This document shows, one piece after another, positions 46,984-55,283 of a DNA stretch of 64,000 nucleotides. Position numbers and translations under genes: made by a program. The notes under the pieces were generated by a model that saw only the letters and a program-made list of their open reading frames with translations, ran no database searches and had not been told where the DNA came from. The stretch's first letter is position 1; every line of letters starts with the position of its first letter. The DNA comes from Fen-999 sp044220545 (GTDB lineage: Bacteria > Pseudomonadota > Gammaproteobacteria > Burkholderiales > Rhodocyclaceae), in the NCBI GenBank assembly GCA_044220545.1, contig JBGAQX010000004.1, forward strand, positions 27,612 to 91,611. Reading direction: 5' to 3'.

Positions 46984-48213
46984 CTAGCGCCTCGCCGCCA
47001 CCAGGGTGGCAAGCAACGCGACGGCCACCAGGGCGAGAGTCAGCGCCAGGCTGTTGAGCCATGCCGGTGCGAGCGCCAGCACCAGCCCCAGTTGCAGCAT
47101 CATGACGCCGGACATCAGTTTGAGCAGCCGCCCCTCCCGCTCGGTGAGCTTGTGGGCGGAGAGCGTGCCGACGAAGGCCAGCACGATCAGCGCCAGCGGC
47201 ACCACATAGATGATGTTGTACAGAGCGAGCCAGCCGTAGCGGGCGGTGTGCGCCGGCTCGCTGAGCGTCAGGATGCGCGTATAGACCATGGGGAAACCGG
47301 CCGTGCACAGCAGCTCGTAGAAATTCGCCACCACCGCCAGGAACACCGTCGCCGCCAGCATCGCCACCATGTTCTCGGACTGGAGAATGGCCCGCGCCCG
47401 CCGGTAGATGTCCGGCTTGGCCGCCTCGGGAATGGACAGGGTGATGCCGCGCTCGAAAGCGAAAAAATCCTTGATGTTGATCGCGCCGACCAGGATGGCC
47501 ACGATGCCCGCCGCCAGCGTGATCCAGGTCAGCGCGCCGAGAAACCGGAAGACGTTGAGCCAGGCGGCCATGAAGGCGAAGTACATGAGTCCCGAGGCGA
47601 GAATGAAGATGCCGCCGACGATCAGCATGCGCCGCCGGTCCTTCTGGTGCGCCAGCAGGCTGAGCAGGAACAGCAGCACGAAGAAGGCACAGGGATTGAA
47701 GGCGTCCAGCCCGGCGATGACGAGGGTGAACACGGGCAGCGAGAGCGTGGCCGGATCGACCGCGCCAAGGAAAGGCACCCGCACCGGCGCGCCGGAAGCC
47801 GCCCCCATGGCCACGCCACCGCCCGCGCGGCACTCGTCCAGCGCCCGCAGCAGGTTCGCCCCGGATGTCGCGTCGTCCCGCCAGCCCACTTCCATGCGGC
47901 CGCAGAACATCAGCGTCGGCACCCCCTCGGCCCGCTGGCCCAGGGATTCGGCCAACTCGACGAAGCGGCGGGAGTTGTCCCGATTGCGCGAGACCTCGAG
48001 CGAGTGCGGCACCACCCAGGGCCGCTGACCGGGGATGGCCTCGATGAAGGGACGGGCCTCCTGGCAGTGCGGGCAGGCTTCCGACCAGAAGAAGTAGAGA
48101 TGAACGCGGGCAAGCCCGTCGCCGCCCGCTTCCACCCATGCCGGCGGGCCGGCGACCGCCGTGCCCGTCAGCAAGCAAAGCCAGATCAATGGACCAGCCA
48201 GCCAGCGCGTCAC
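46984..48213 (-). CDS. Fusion of periplasmic thioredoxin-like domain and DsbD/CcdA-like membrane domain
   Basis: 409 residues. After a signal peptide the first domain has a thioredoxin-type site FWSEACPHCQEARPFIEAI at about residue 47 and a GVPTLMFCGR cis-proline region. From ~160 on, a helical membrane domain (LDAFNPCAFFVLLFLLSLLA, EFYELLCTAGFP-like Cys in NFYELLCTAGFPMVY) resembles CcdA/DsbD and has the two intramembrane cysteines used for electron transfer. The order is the reverse of DsbD, where thioredoxin is C-terminal. It may deliver reductant to the CxxC protein and permease encoded just upstream (48.2-49.5 kb). Confidence 0.8.
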   Translation of the reverse strand: MTRWLAGPLIWLCLLTGTAVAGPPAWVEAGGDGLARVHLYFFWSEACPHCQEARPFIEAIPGQRPWVVPHSLEVSRNRDNSRRFVELAESLGQRAEGVPTLMFCGRMEVGWRDDATSGANLLRALDECRAGGGVAMGAASGAPVRVPFLGAVDPATLSLPVFTLVIAGLDAFNPCAFFVLLFLLSLLAHQKDRRRMLIVGGIFILASGLMYFAFMAAWLNVFRFLGALTWITLAAGIVAILVGAINIKDFFAFERGITLSIPEAAKPDIYRRARAILQSENMVAMLAATVFLAVVANFYELLCTAGFPMVYTRILTLSEPAHTARYGWLALYNIIYVVPLALIVLAFVGTLSAHKLTEREGRLLKLMSGVMMLQLGLVLALAPAWLNSLALTLALVAVALLATLVAARR

Positions 48214-48223
48214 CGATCTCTCC

Positions 48224-49282
48224 TCACAGCACCCGGTTGAACAGGTAGCCGACCAGCAGGATGCCCACCGCCACCACGCCGGCGAAGGTGGCGATCAGCG
48301 CCGGTTTCAGCACCTTGCGCAGGATGATCATCTCCGGCGCCGAAAGCGCGATCACGCTCATCATGAACGCCAGCACCGTGCCCAGTGCCGCGCCCTTGCC
48401 GATCAGCGCCTCGACCACCGGGATGATGCCGGCGGCGTTGGTGTACATCGGCACGCCGAGCAGCACCGCCGCCGGCACCGACCACCAGGGCGCGTCCTTG
48501 CCCATGATGGAAGCCATGAAGTCCTGCGGCACATAGCCATGAATGCCGGCCCCCAGCGCAATGCCGGCCAGCACATAGGGCCATACCTTGCCGACGATCT
48601 CGCGCACGTGCCGGCCACCGGCCTCGAAACGTTCGACCCACGTCAGGTCCGTGCCGTTTGCCCCCTGCGCATCGCCCACCTGAATGGCGCGCACCCAGTC
48701 TTCCAGGTGGCGCTCCATCTTCAGCTCGCCGATCACGTAGCCGGCGACGATGGCGACCAGCAGACCCATGCCCAGATAGAGCGCCGCGACTTGCCAGCCG
48801 AACATGCCGAACAGCAGAACCAGGGCCACTTCATTGACCATCGGCGCGGAAATCAGGAACGAAAAGGTCACACCCATCGGCACCCCGGCGGAAAGAAAAC
48901 CGATGAACAGCGGCACCGCCGAGCAGGAGCAGAACGGCGTAACGATGCCCAGCGACGCCGCGAGAACATTGCCGACCCCCAGGCGCCTGCCCGACAGCAG
49001 CGCGCGCGTCCGTTCCGGTGAGAAAAAGGTCTGGACGATGCCCATCACGAAGACGATGCCGGTGAGCAGCAGCAGCACCTTGGGTGTGTCGTAGAAGAAG
49101 AAACGCACCGCCTCGGCCAGATGAGTGCCGCGCGTCAGCCCAAGGGCGGCGACCAGCGCGTCGGCAAAGTCGCCCAGGTGCGCGTAGGCCGCCACCCAGG
49201 CGATGGCGGCCAGGGATAGGCCGCCAAGCCAGCGGCGAAACGTCGGCCCGGGCGGGAGAGCGGCGGTGCCAGGTTCGGTCAT
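48224..49282 (-). CDS. Permease of the PF03773/ArsP-like family
   Basis: 352 residues with about eight to ten helices. Diagnostic is the GIVTPFCSCSAVPLFIGFLS motif, with a cysteine pair, then VNEVALVLLFGMFGWQ and TNAAGIIPVVEALIGKG. The family includes ArsP exporters of trivalent organoarsenicals and SO_0444-type metal efflux proteins. Substrate here is unknown; thiol-binding metals or arsenicals fit the cysteine pair. ATG 49282 is preferred over a frame reaching to 49564 that reads through the neighbouring CxxC gene. It lies 10 bp before the thioredoxin/CcdA fusion and 20 bp after the small CxxC protein gene. Confidence 0.82.
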   Translation of the reverse strand: MTEPGTAALPPGPTFRRWLGGLSLAAIAWVAAYAHLGDFADALVAALGLTRGTHLAEAVRFFFYDTPKVLLLLTGIVFVMGIVQTFFSPERTRALLSGRRLGVGNVLAASLGIVTPFCSCSAVPLFIGFLSAGVPMGVTFSFLISAPMVNEVALVLLFGMFGWQVAALYLGMGLLVAIVAGYVIGELKMERHLEDWVRAIQVGDAQGANGTDLTWVERFEAGGRHVREIVGKVWPYVLAGIALGAGIHGYVPQDFMASIMGKDAPWWSVPAAVLLGVPMYTNAAGIIPVVEALIGKGAALGTVLAFMMSVIALSAPEMIILRKVLKPALIATFAGVVAVGILLVGYLFNRVL

Positions 49283-49302
49283 TGGTCGCCCCCGATATTC
49301 CG

Positions 49303-49545
49303 TCAGGCGCCACCGCCGAGCCACTGCTCGATCTTGTCTCGCCCGGGAATGCCGCCGGCGTGTACGACCTTTCCGTCGATGACCACGCCGGGGGTGCTCA
49401 TCACACCGTAGTCCATGATGTCCTTGATGTCCTCCACCTTGTCGAGCTGGACGACCACGCCCCTGGCGCGGGCAGCCTCCTCGATCAGCTTGAGGGTGGT
49501 TTTGCAGTTGGCACAACCGGTGCCGAGCACTTTGATGTTCAACAT
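49303..49545 (-). CDS. Small thioredoxin-fold protein with CxxC (MTH895-like)
   Basis: 80 residues from ATG 49545, after GGGAG. The sequence LNIKVLGTGCANCKTTLKLI has the CxxC site and MDYGVMSTPGVVIDGKVVHA the cis-proline loop of the redox-active disulfide protein 2 group. Such small proteins are usually encoded next to PF03773 permeases, as here. It probably shuttles thiols or metal to the permease; this is inferred from position. Confidence 0.88.
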   Translation of the reverse strand: MLNIKVLGTGCANCKTTLKLIEEAARARGVVVQLDKVEDIKDIMDYGVMSTPGVVIDGKVVHAGGIPGRDKIEQWLGGGA

Positions 49546-49699
49546 GGTCAAGACTCCCGTTCAACGAATGATGGCATGGGACGCACCCGGCGTCGGCCCA
49601 GAGTTATCAGCACCTCGTCCTTGGCGGATTCGGTTGATGAAAATGGACCTCTATGCTGGTAGACGAGAAAGTCCCAAGAAGGATGCGCGCCGCGGGCAT

Positions 49700-50605
49700 C
49701 TATACGGCACGACGCAGGGGTTGCCATGGCACGGCTTCCGGCTGGAAGGTGACGTGACCGATGCCATGCTCGCCGGTCTCGCGCAGCAAGCCGTCCAGCA
49801 CCGACGGCCAGTCGTTCATGTCCTTGATCCGCACATGCGCGGACAGCGCCAGCCGCTCGCCGGACAGCGCCCAGACATGCAGGTCATGCACTTCGAGGAC
49901 GCCCGGCACGGCGGCGAGATCCCGACCAATTTCCGGCAGCGACAGGGCGAAGGGCACGCCATCGAGCAGGCCATGCAGCGCGTCGCGCAGCAGGCGCAGG
50001 CTGGAGGCCAGCACCAGGCCGCCGATCAACAGGGAGAGCAGCGGGTCGATCGGCGTCCAGCCGGTGGCCCAGACGACGATACCGGCGGCGATCGCCGCCA
50101 CCGAACCAAGCACGTCGCCGAGGACATGCAGGAAGGCGCCACGCACGTTGATGTTTTGCTGGCCGTGCGAGAGCATCCAGGCAACGAAGAGATTGACGCC
50201 CAGTCCAATCACCGCCACCGCGCTGACCAGCGCGCCCTGGATGGCGTGCGGCGACTGGAAGCGCGACCAGGCCTCCATGCCGATGCCGAACACCACGGCC
50301 AACATGGCCAAGGCGTTGATCAGCGCCGCCAGCAATTCGACCCGGCCCATGCCGTAGGAGTGCCGCGCCGACGGCGGCCGCGCGGCGATCCAGGCTGCCA
50401 ACAGCGCCAGGCCCAGGGCGGCGCCATCGGTGACCATATGGCCGGCGTCGGCCAAGAGCGCCAGCGAGCCGCCACGCCAGCCGGCGATAGCCTCGACGAC
50501 GGCAAAGGCCCAGGTCAGACCAAGCGCGATGAGCAGGCGGCGGCGCTGCGCGGGGGTATCGGTGCCGCCGTGGCTGTGACCGTGGGAGTGATCGTGTTCG
50601 CTCAT
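49700..50605 (-). CDS. CDF-family zinc/cobalt exporter (CzcD-like)
   Basis: 301 residues from ATG 50605 (MSEHDHSHGHSHGGTDTPAQ), with a His-rich cytoplasmic N-terminus. Six helices follow; the metal-site motifs ALLADAGHMVTDGAALGLAL and HVLGDVLGSVAAI are typical of ZitB/CzcD. The C-terminal domain (VHDLHVWALSGERLALSAHV) is the cytoplasmic CDF dimer domain. It exports zinc or cobalt from the cytoplasm using protons. It is alone, 154 bp upstream of the CxxC/permease cluster on the same strand. A second CDF protein is found at 60.3 kb. Confidence 0.93.
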   Translation of the reverse strand: MSEHDHSHGHSHGGTDTPAQRRRLLIALGLTWAFAVVEAIAGWRGGSLALLADAGHMVTDGAALGLALLAAWIAARPPSARHSYGMGRVELLAALINALAMLAVVFGIGMEAWSRFQSPHAIQGALVSAVAVIGLGVNLFVAWMLSHGQQNINVRGAFLHVLGDVLGSVAAIAAGIVVWATGWTPIDPLLSLLIGGLVLASSLRLLRDALHGLLDGVPFALSLPEIGRDLAAVPGVLEVHDLHVWALSGERLALSAHVRIKDMNDWPSVLDGLLRETGEHGIGHVTFQPEAVPWQPLRRAV

Positions 50606-51004
50606 GGGAAATTCACAATTTGATGCGCGCGGCGCCCCGGGTGATGCGCGCGAAGACGGGTGCATTCATTCCTTGGTCGTTGGTACTTTGCCACAGCGTA
50701 GACGAAAGCCCCGGCAAACGGATGCAACGGACGGTCACACCGAGCCCGTGGCAGCTACAAGGAGTGGCTGAAAACGATCAGACAGCAGCCAGATGTTCAT
50801 GTCCCGGATGCCCACGACCTCCAGGCGGGCGAGTACTGGGTCTATTGGTCGCAGAGCAAGTGCTGACTGGGACTCAAATCGGCCAGAAGCTGCCACCCGT
50901 CGTTTTGCCTCAATAGCGGCCATTGCGTCAGGCATCAATGCCAAAGCTATTGAGACTTTGCCGCTATCATTAGTCGCCTCCACACTACTAGATGATGCCG
51001 ACAA
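50606..51004. other. Gap of ~400 bp without a confident gene
   Basis: The stretch between the CDF gene and the NYN gene looks less GC-rich than its neighbours. The minus strand holds a 94-codon frame (50735-51019) with the reading VLARLEVVGIRDMNIWLLSD, which I cannot place and which runs into the NYN start. No insertion-sequence ends or tRNA were seen. It may contain relics of an inserted element. Confidence 0.5.
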
Positions 51005-51790
51005 ATGAGCGCGCCACACCTTCCTGTTGAGCCCCGCGTTGCTGTCCTAGTAGATTGCGACAACACCAGCCCGGAGATTCTGGAATACGCACTCCGAGTA
51101 GTTGCCCAATTCGGCCGCGTTGTACTTCGTCGCGGCTATGGCAACCACAGCACACTCGCTAAGACCTGGCAGGAGGCCTTGGTTCGCTTAGCTTTCACAC
51201 CGTGCCTTCAGTACCAATACGCTGCCGGAAAAAATACTGCTGACATTGCACTGGCACTGGATGCCCTCGAAGCAATGTTCGATCACCGCGCGGACAAGTT
51301 CTGCCTAGTAACGAGCGATTCCGATTTTGCTTATCTCTGCCGGAAGCTTCGAGAGCGAGGAGCAATGGTCTGCATTGTTGGCGAGCCAAAGACCCCAGAT
51401 GCACTGCGCAACGCGAGCGACCAATTTTTCGAATGGGAACCTGAGAATACGACCGAAGCGGAGCAGCCCGGCGCAAACTGCACTCACGTGAAAGCCGAGC
51501 AGACGAAGCCCCCAGTAATCAAGCGTAGACCGAAATTCGTGGTGGACGCGGTAGCTTTGCTTGCGGATAGCACGTCCGAAGGACAGGTGCACCTAGGGGC
51601 ATTGGGGCAATATCTCAAACGTACTGACCCTGGTTTTTCTCCAACAAATTTCGGACATTCTGGATTGCTGGACATGCTGAAGACGTATGACCTTCTGGCT
51701 CTCAAAAAAGCAGAAGGCGGTCACTACACGGTTGGACTGAGCAAGCAGGCAGTGGGCGAGGCGGGGGGCAAAGCCGAGGCCCAACAGTAA
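51005..51790 (+). CDS. NYN-domain nuclease-like protein with LOTUS/OST-HTH domain
   Basis: 261 residues. The NYN (PIN-like) domain shows the acidic residues expected for a metal-dependent RNase: VAVLVDCDNTSPEILEYALR (D17, D19), KNTADIALALDALEAMF and LVTSDSDFAYLCRKLRERGA. After a linker, residues ~185-240 (AVALLADSTSEGQVHLGALG, TNFGHSGLLDMLKTYDLLAL) look like an OST-HTH/LOTUS domain, which binds RNA. The pair is known from bacterial homologues of limkain b1. Codon and base usage look less GC-rich than the flanking genes, suggesting acquisition. No partner gene is adjacent; slyX is ~500 bp downstream. Confidence 0.82.
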   Translation: MSAPHLPVEPRVAVLVDCDNTSPEILEYALRVVAQFGRVVLRRGYGNHSTLAKTWQEALVRLAFTPCLQYQYAAGKNTADIALALDALEAMFDHRADKFCLVTSDSDFAYLCRKLRERGAMVCIVGEPKTPDALRNASDQFFEWEPENTTEAEQPGANCTHVKAEQTKPPVIKRRPKFVVDAVALLADSTSEGQVHLGALGQYLKRTDPGFSPTNFGHSGLLDMLKTYDLLALKKAEGGHYTVGLSKQAVGEAGGKAEAQQ

Positions 51791-51793
51791 CGT

Positions 51794-51811
51794 CGGCTTT
51801 GAAGAAAGCCG
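51794..51811 (+). terminator. Hairpin after the NYN gene
   Basis: CGGCTTT and AAAGCCG form a 7-bp stem with loop GAAG, starting 4 bp after the stop codon. No T-run follows, so termination is plausible rather than certain. Confidence 0.45.
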
Positions 51812-52284
51812 TAGGACCGCACGGGGCACGAAGCACCGATTTGCCGATGAAGGAAGGCCCTTCAGTAGGCTTGCCACCGCGGCGGCGGCACTGGCCGTAG
51901 CTGCCTTCTGCCGCCCGATCCAGGGCGGCTTCGGGCTAGCGGATGTCCGTGCGCGGGCGCTCGGCCAAGCTGGCGGAGGGTGGCCTCCGCTTCCGTAGGG
52001 TTCATCGTCAGCGCAGCAACAGGGCGGGAATCGTCGCCGGGCACGATGGCGCGGCTTCCTCCAGCGTCTGCTTCGCCCCCGTCGATTTGCTTCGGCGCGT
52101 CGTGGTCCGGGCTGCCCGACACGGGATCCCGGAATGGGAAAAGAGCTTCTCCCGCGACGCGAAGAGGTGAAGCGGAAGTGACATGGGCGAATTTTGGCAA
52201 AGGCGCCCACATTCAGGAAAGCCAGCCGTGGCGGCACGCCACCCCGCTATCATGGCGGCCTGGGTAATCGACGGAACCGAGGGA
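51812..52284. other. Gap of ~470 bp without a confident gene
   Basis: Between the NYN gene and slyX. Several open frames exist on both strands (for example 51862-52212 on the minus strand), but none shows family motifs or a good ribosome site. The readings are rich in Arg, Pro and Gly, as expected for non-coding GC-rich DNA or a decayed gene. No repeat or RNA gene was seen. Confidence 0.5.
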
Positions 52285-52485
52285 ATGGATACACGCATCG
52301 ACGAACTCGAAGTCAAGGCGGCCTTCGCCGAGGATTTACTCGACGCGCTGAACGCCACGGTGTACCGTCAGCAGCAGCAGATCGAGCGCCTGCAACGCGA
52401 GGTTCGCGAACTGCGCGAGCAACTCGCTGCTTCCGCACCCGCCGAAAGCCGCGGCCTGCGCGACGAGATTCCGCCGCACTACTAG
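52285..52485 (+). CDS. slyX: SlyX family protein
   Basis: 66 residues, a single coiled coil: MDTRIDELEVKAAFAEDLLD, then LNATVYRQQQQIERLQREVR, ending DEIPPHY. Length and the PPHY tail are characteristic of SlyX. The function of SlyX is unknown. The start at 52285 gives the family N-terminus; a frame reaching to 52183 adds non-conserved residues. Confidence 0.92.
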   Translation: MDTRIDELEVKAAFAEDLLDALNATVYRQQQQIERLQREVRELREQLAASAPAESRGLRDEIPPHY

Positions 52486-52603
52486 CCGGCCTCGTCCTCC
52501 GTGGCCCTCTTGATCCCGTACTTGCGCATGGCCTGGGCGACCTGGCCCATGACCAAAGCCCGCACCCTTCCCGGGGCAAGGCCGGAATGGATGCGGCTTC
52601 GTC

Positions 52604-53137
52604 CTATAACGGTGGCCGCGCCACGAAGCCGCTGACCTCGCCGGTGGCGTCGAAGCTTACCTGGCAGGCTTCGCTCATCCTGGCCTTGAGCCGCGCCCGC
52701 GCCCGTTGTACGCGCGACTTGGCCGCCGGCAGCGAGAGCCCGATATGGCTGGCGAAATCCCGCTGGGTCATGCCCTCGATGTCGCACAAGGTGATGGCTT
52801 CGCGGTCCTGCGCCGAGAGTTCGGTGAGTACACGCGGAAGACATTGACTCAGGCCGTCGACTGGCGGTGGTGGGTCTGCCGCTTCGGCGGCGAGATCGTC
52901 GGGCAGTGGCACTTGCTCCTTGGTCAGGCGCAGGCGGTCGATCAGCAAATTGCGCGCGGTGGTGAACAGCCAGGCCCGGCGGTTGTCGATGCCGCACAGA
53001 CCGTTGGCCCGCCGCAGGGCGCGCAGAAAGACCTCCTGCAACAGATCCTCGGCCTCGGCATCACCGCCCGCCCGGTGGCGCAGAAAGCGGCGCAGTTCCG
53101 TGTCGTGCTTCGCCCAGGCTTCCGTTACGCAGCGCAT
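52604..53137 (-). CDS. sigZ: ECF sigma factor, SigZ type
   Basis: 177 residues from ATG 53137. Region 2: LRRFLRHRAGGDAEAEDLLQ, EVFLRALRRA, DNRRAWLFTTARNLLIDRLR. Region 4: LTELSAQDREAITLCDIEGM and LSLPAAKSRVQRARARLKAR. The C-terminal extension ACQVSFDATGEVSGF is typical of SigZ. In many relatives that tail carries cysteines, but the CxF-type cysteines are reduced here to one. It starts 2 bp after the arsD'/'arsA chimera, making it the last gene of the ars operon. No anti-sigma gene follows. Target promoters are unknown. Confidence 0.87.
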   Translation of the reverse strand: MRCVTEAWAKHDTELRRFLRHRAGGDAEAEDLLQEVFLRALRRANGLCGIDNRRAWLFTTARNLLIDRLRLTKEQVPLPDDLAAEAADPPPPVDGLSQCLPRVLTELSAQDREAITLCDIEGMTQRDFASHIGLSLPAAKSRVQRARARLKARMSEACQVSFDATGEVSGFVARPPL

Positions 53138-53139
53138 GT

Positions 53140-53349
53140 CTACCTCACGATCCGCGCCAGCCCATCGCCACCGACCGGCGCCTCGGCCAGCCAGGGCACC
53201 AGGGCGGCGCGCGGCGACAGATCCCTGGTCACGCGCCGGATGTAGGGCAGTTCGTACTCGCCGCGCAGACACAACAGCGGATCGACATCGACGCCGCAAA
53301 CGCCGGTCGAGCAGCACATGGCGGGGTCGAAGACTTCAAGCGCTTTCAC
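53140..53349 (-). pseudogene. arsD-arsA in-frame deletion chimera
   Basis: A 69-residue frame from GTG 53349, which overlaps the acr3 stop (GTGA). The first ~24 residues (KALEVFDPAMCCSTGVCGVD) are the N-terminus of the arsenic metallochaperone ArsD, with its Cys12-Cys13-Cys18 style triad. From about base 53276 the reading switches to LPYIRRVTRDLSPRAALVPW and LAEAPVGGDGLARIV, the C-terminal end of the ArsA ATPase. Most of arsD and nearly all of arsA are therefore missing, as if removed by one in-frame deletion. The remnant may still bind arsenite through CC and C, but it cannot act as an ATPase. Confidence 0.82.
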
Positions 53350-54404
53350 GCCAATTCCTTTCGCGAAACGAAATACTTGCGCTGGAACCACAGCGCAACG
53401 TTCACCAGACCGATCATCACGGGGACTTCGACCAGCGGCCCGATGACCGCCGCGAAGGCGACGCCCGAGTTGATGCCGTAGACCGCCACCGCCACGGCGA
53501 TGGCCAGTTCGAAGTTGTTGCTGGCGGCGGTGAACGAGAGGGTGGCGCTCTTTTCGTAGCTCGCCCCCAGGCGCCGGCTCATGAAGAACGAGAAGACGAA
53601 CATGACCAGGAAATAGAGCAGCAGGGGAATGGCGATGCGCACCACGTCGAGCGGAATGCCGATGATCAGCTTGCCCTTGAGGCTGAACATGACGACGATG
53701 GTGAACAGCAGCGCCACCAGCGTGATCGGCCCGATCTTTGGCACAAAATGGATGTGGTACCAGTCCTTGGAGACGAAGCGCAGCATGATGACGCGGGTCA
53801 GGATGCCGGCGACGCAGGGGATGCCGAGATAGATGAAGACGCTCTCGGCGATCTGCTTGATCGAGATGTCGACCACCGAACCGGACAAGCCGAACAGCGG
53901 CGGCAGCACCGTGATGAACAGCCAGGCATAGACGCTGAAGAACAGTACCTGGAAGATGGAATTGAAGGCCACCAGCCCGGCCGCGTATTCGGTGGAGCCT
54001 TTGGCCAGTTCGTTCCAGACGATCACCATGGCGATGCAGCGGGCCAGGCCGATCATGATCAGGCCGACCATGTATTCCGGCTTGTCGGGGAGAAAGATCA
54101 CCGCCAGGGCGAACATCAGCACCGGCCCGATGACCCAGTTCTGCACCAGGGAGAGCGCCAGCACCTTGGTGTCGCGGAACACGTCGGGCAACTCTTCGTA
54201 GCGCACCTTGGCGAACGGCGGGTACATCATCAGGATCAGGCCCACCGCGATGGGGATGTTGGTGGTGCCGACCTGGAAACGGTTGATGAAGTCTTCGATG
54301 CCCGGCACCAGGAAACCAAGGGCCACACCGAACGCCATGGCGGCGAAGATCCAGACGGTCAGATACCGGTCGAGGAATGACAGTCTCCTGGTCAGGGCGC
54401 TCAC
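53346..54404 (-). CDS. acr3: Arsenite efflux permease of the ACR3 family
   Basis: 352 residues from GTG 54404, 2 bp after the arsC stop. Ten helices. Family features include LSFLDRYLTVWIFAAMAFGV, GLIMIGLARCIAMVIVWNEL with the essential cysteine, and SFTAASNNFELAIAVAVAVY. ACR3 exports arsenite from the cytoplasm, driven by the proton gradient. It lies between arsC and the arsD'/'arsA remnant. An ArsA ATPase usually partners ArsB rather than ACR3, though ACR3-ArsDA operons exist. Confidence 0.95.
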   Translation of the reverse strand: MSALTRRLSFLDRYLTVWIFAAMAFGVALGFLVPGIEDFINRFQVGTTNIPIAVGLILMMYPPFAKVRYEELPDVFRDTKVLALSLVQNWVIGPVLMFALAVIFLPDKPEYMVGLIMIGLARCIAMVIVWNELAKGSTEYAAGLVAFNSIFQVLFFSVYAWLFITVLPPLFGLSGSVVDISIKQIAESVFIYLGIPCVAGILTRVIMLRFVSKDWYHIHFVPKIGPITLVALLFTIVVMFSLKGKLIIGIPLDVVRIAIPLLLYFLVMFVFSFFMSRRLGASYEKSATLSFTAASNNFELAIAVAVAVYGINSGVAFAAVIGPLVEVPVMIGLVNVALWFQRKYFVSRKELA

Positions 54405-54406
54405 GG

Positions 54407-54892
54407 TCAGTCTCCGACGTGAATGCGCCGCGCGGCGGCCAACACCTCTTCGCGGCTCAGGCTTTCCAGCGGCAGGGCGAGGAACGCTTCGATGCGCTTC
54501 CTGAGCGACTGGTAGGCCTCTTCGAAAGCCTCCCGACGCGCTTCGATGGGTTCGACGTGAGCGGGATCGGGAATGCCCCAGTGGGCGGTGGCCGGGTGGC
54601 CGGGCCAGACCGGACACGGCTCTGCGGCGGCATTGCCGCACACCGTGAAGATGAAGTCGATGGCCGGCGCGGCCGGCGCGGCGAACTCGTCCCAGGACTT
54701 GCTGCGGGCGCCGGCACAGGGCACGCCATGTTTCTCCAGCGTTTCGAGCGCCACCGGATTCACCTGCCCGGCCGGCTTGCTGCCCGCCGAGAAGGCCTTG
54801 ACGCGGCCGGCACCGAGATGATTGAAGAGCATCTCGCCGAGGATGGAGCGGGCGGAGTTGCCGGTACAGAGAACGAGCACATTGAAGGACAT
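54407..54892 (-). CDS. arsC: Arsenate reductase, low-molecular-weight phosphatase type
   Basis: 161 residues. The P-loop CTGNSARS starts at Cys9 with Arg15 (CX5R). Cys59 (HGVPCAG) and Cys85 (FTVCGNAA) are the resolving cysteines, and Asp109 lies in WGIPDPA. This combination is the ArsC branch related to phosphotyrosine phosphatases, which reduces arsenate to arsenite using thioredoxin or glutathione/glutaredoxin. It is 9 bp behind arsR and immediately upstream of acr3. Confidence 0.95.
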   Translation of the reverse strand: MSFNVLVLCTGNSARSILGEMLFNHLGAGRVKAFSAGSKPAGQVNPVALETLEKHGVPCAGARSKSWDEFAAPAAPAIDFIFTVCGNAAAEPCPVWPGHPATAHWGIPDPAHVEPIEARREAFEEAYQSLRKRIEAFLALPLESLSREEVLAAARRIHVGD

Positions 54893-54901
54893 GGTCTTTC
54901 C

Positions 54902-55255
54902 TCAGGCCGCCTTGCGACGGCGCTTGGTGACGGCATTGACCGCCGCCGTCTTCGGCAGGCAGGCGCCGCCGTGGCAGCAGTTGTCGGTGAGAAAGGCGAT
55001 CAGGTCGTCCATCGCCGGGAAGGTGGCGGAATAGAAGATGAAACGGCTTTCCTGGCGCGCGGCGACCAGCCCGGCGCGCGCCAGGTGGGCCACATGGAAG
55101 GACAGCGTCGCCGCCGGAATCTCCAGCGCTTCGGCGATGGCCCCGGCATTCATGCCTTCCGGACCCGCCTCCACCAGCAGGCGGAAAACGCGCAGGCGGG
55201 TTTCCTGGGCAAGGGCGGCCAGCTTGTCGACGGCGACGGCAACATCCATTTCCAT
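54902..55255 (-). CDS. arsR: ArsR-family arsenic-responsive repressor
   Basis: 117 residues, winged helix: DKLAALAQETRLRVFRLLVE, IAEALEIPAATLSFHVAHLA, RAGLVAARQESRFIFYSATF. The C-terminal NCCHGGACLP holds three cysteines, which could bind arsenite in place of the N-terminal CVC site of classical ArsR. It heads the ars operon. Its start lies directly behind a good promoter (55284-55311) and overlaps a weak palindrome (55261-55278), so autoregulation is likely. Confidence 0.93.
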   Translation of the reverse strand: MEMDVAVAVDKLAALAQETRLRVFRLLVEAGPEGMNAGAIAEALEIPAATLSFHVAHLARAGLVAARQESRFIFYSATFPAMDDLIAFLTDNCCHGGACLPKTAAVNAVTKRRRKAA

Positions 55256-55283
55256 ATTTCCATGATTATCGAATCGTGAAAGT

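Noticed and set aside
50735..51019. 94-codon frame on the minus strand before the NYN gene
   Set aside because: It runs into the NYN start, lacks a good ribosome site and matches no family I know; kept only as a note in the gap description.
51862..52212. 116-codon minus-strand frame in the NYN-slyX gap
   Set aside because: No motif, no ribosome site, composition typical of non-coding GC-rich DNA.
52485..52560. Short minus-strand reading MGQVAQAMRKYGIKRATEDE downstream of sigZ
   Set aside because: It reads like protein but is only ~22 codons and out of context; could be a gene remnant, not supportable as a gene.
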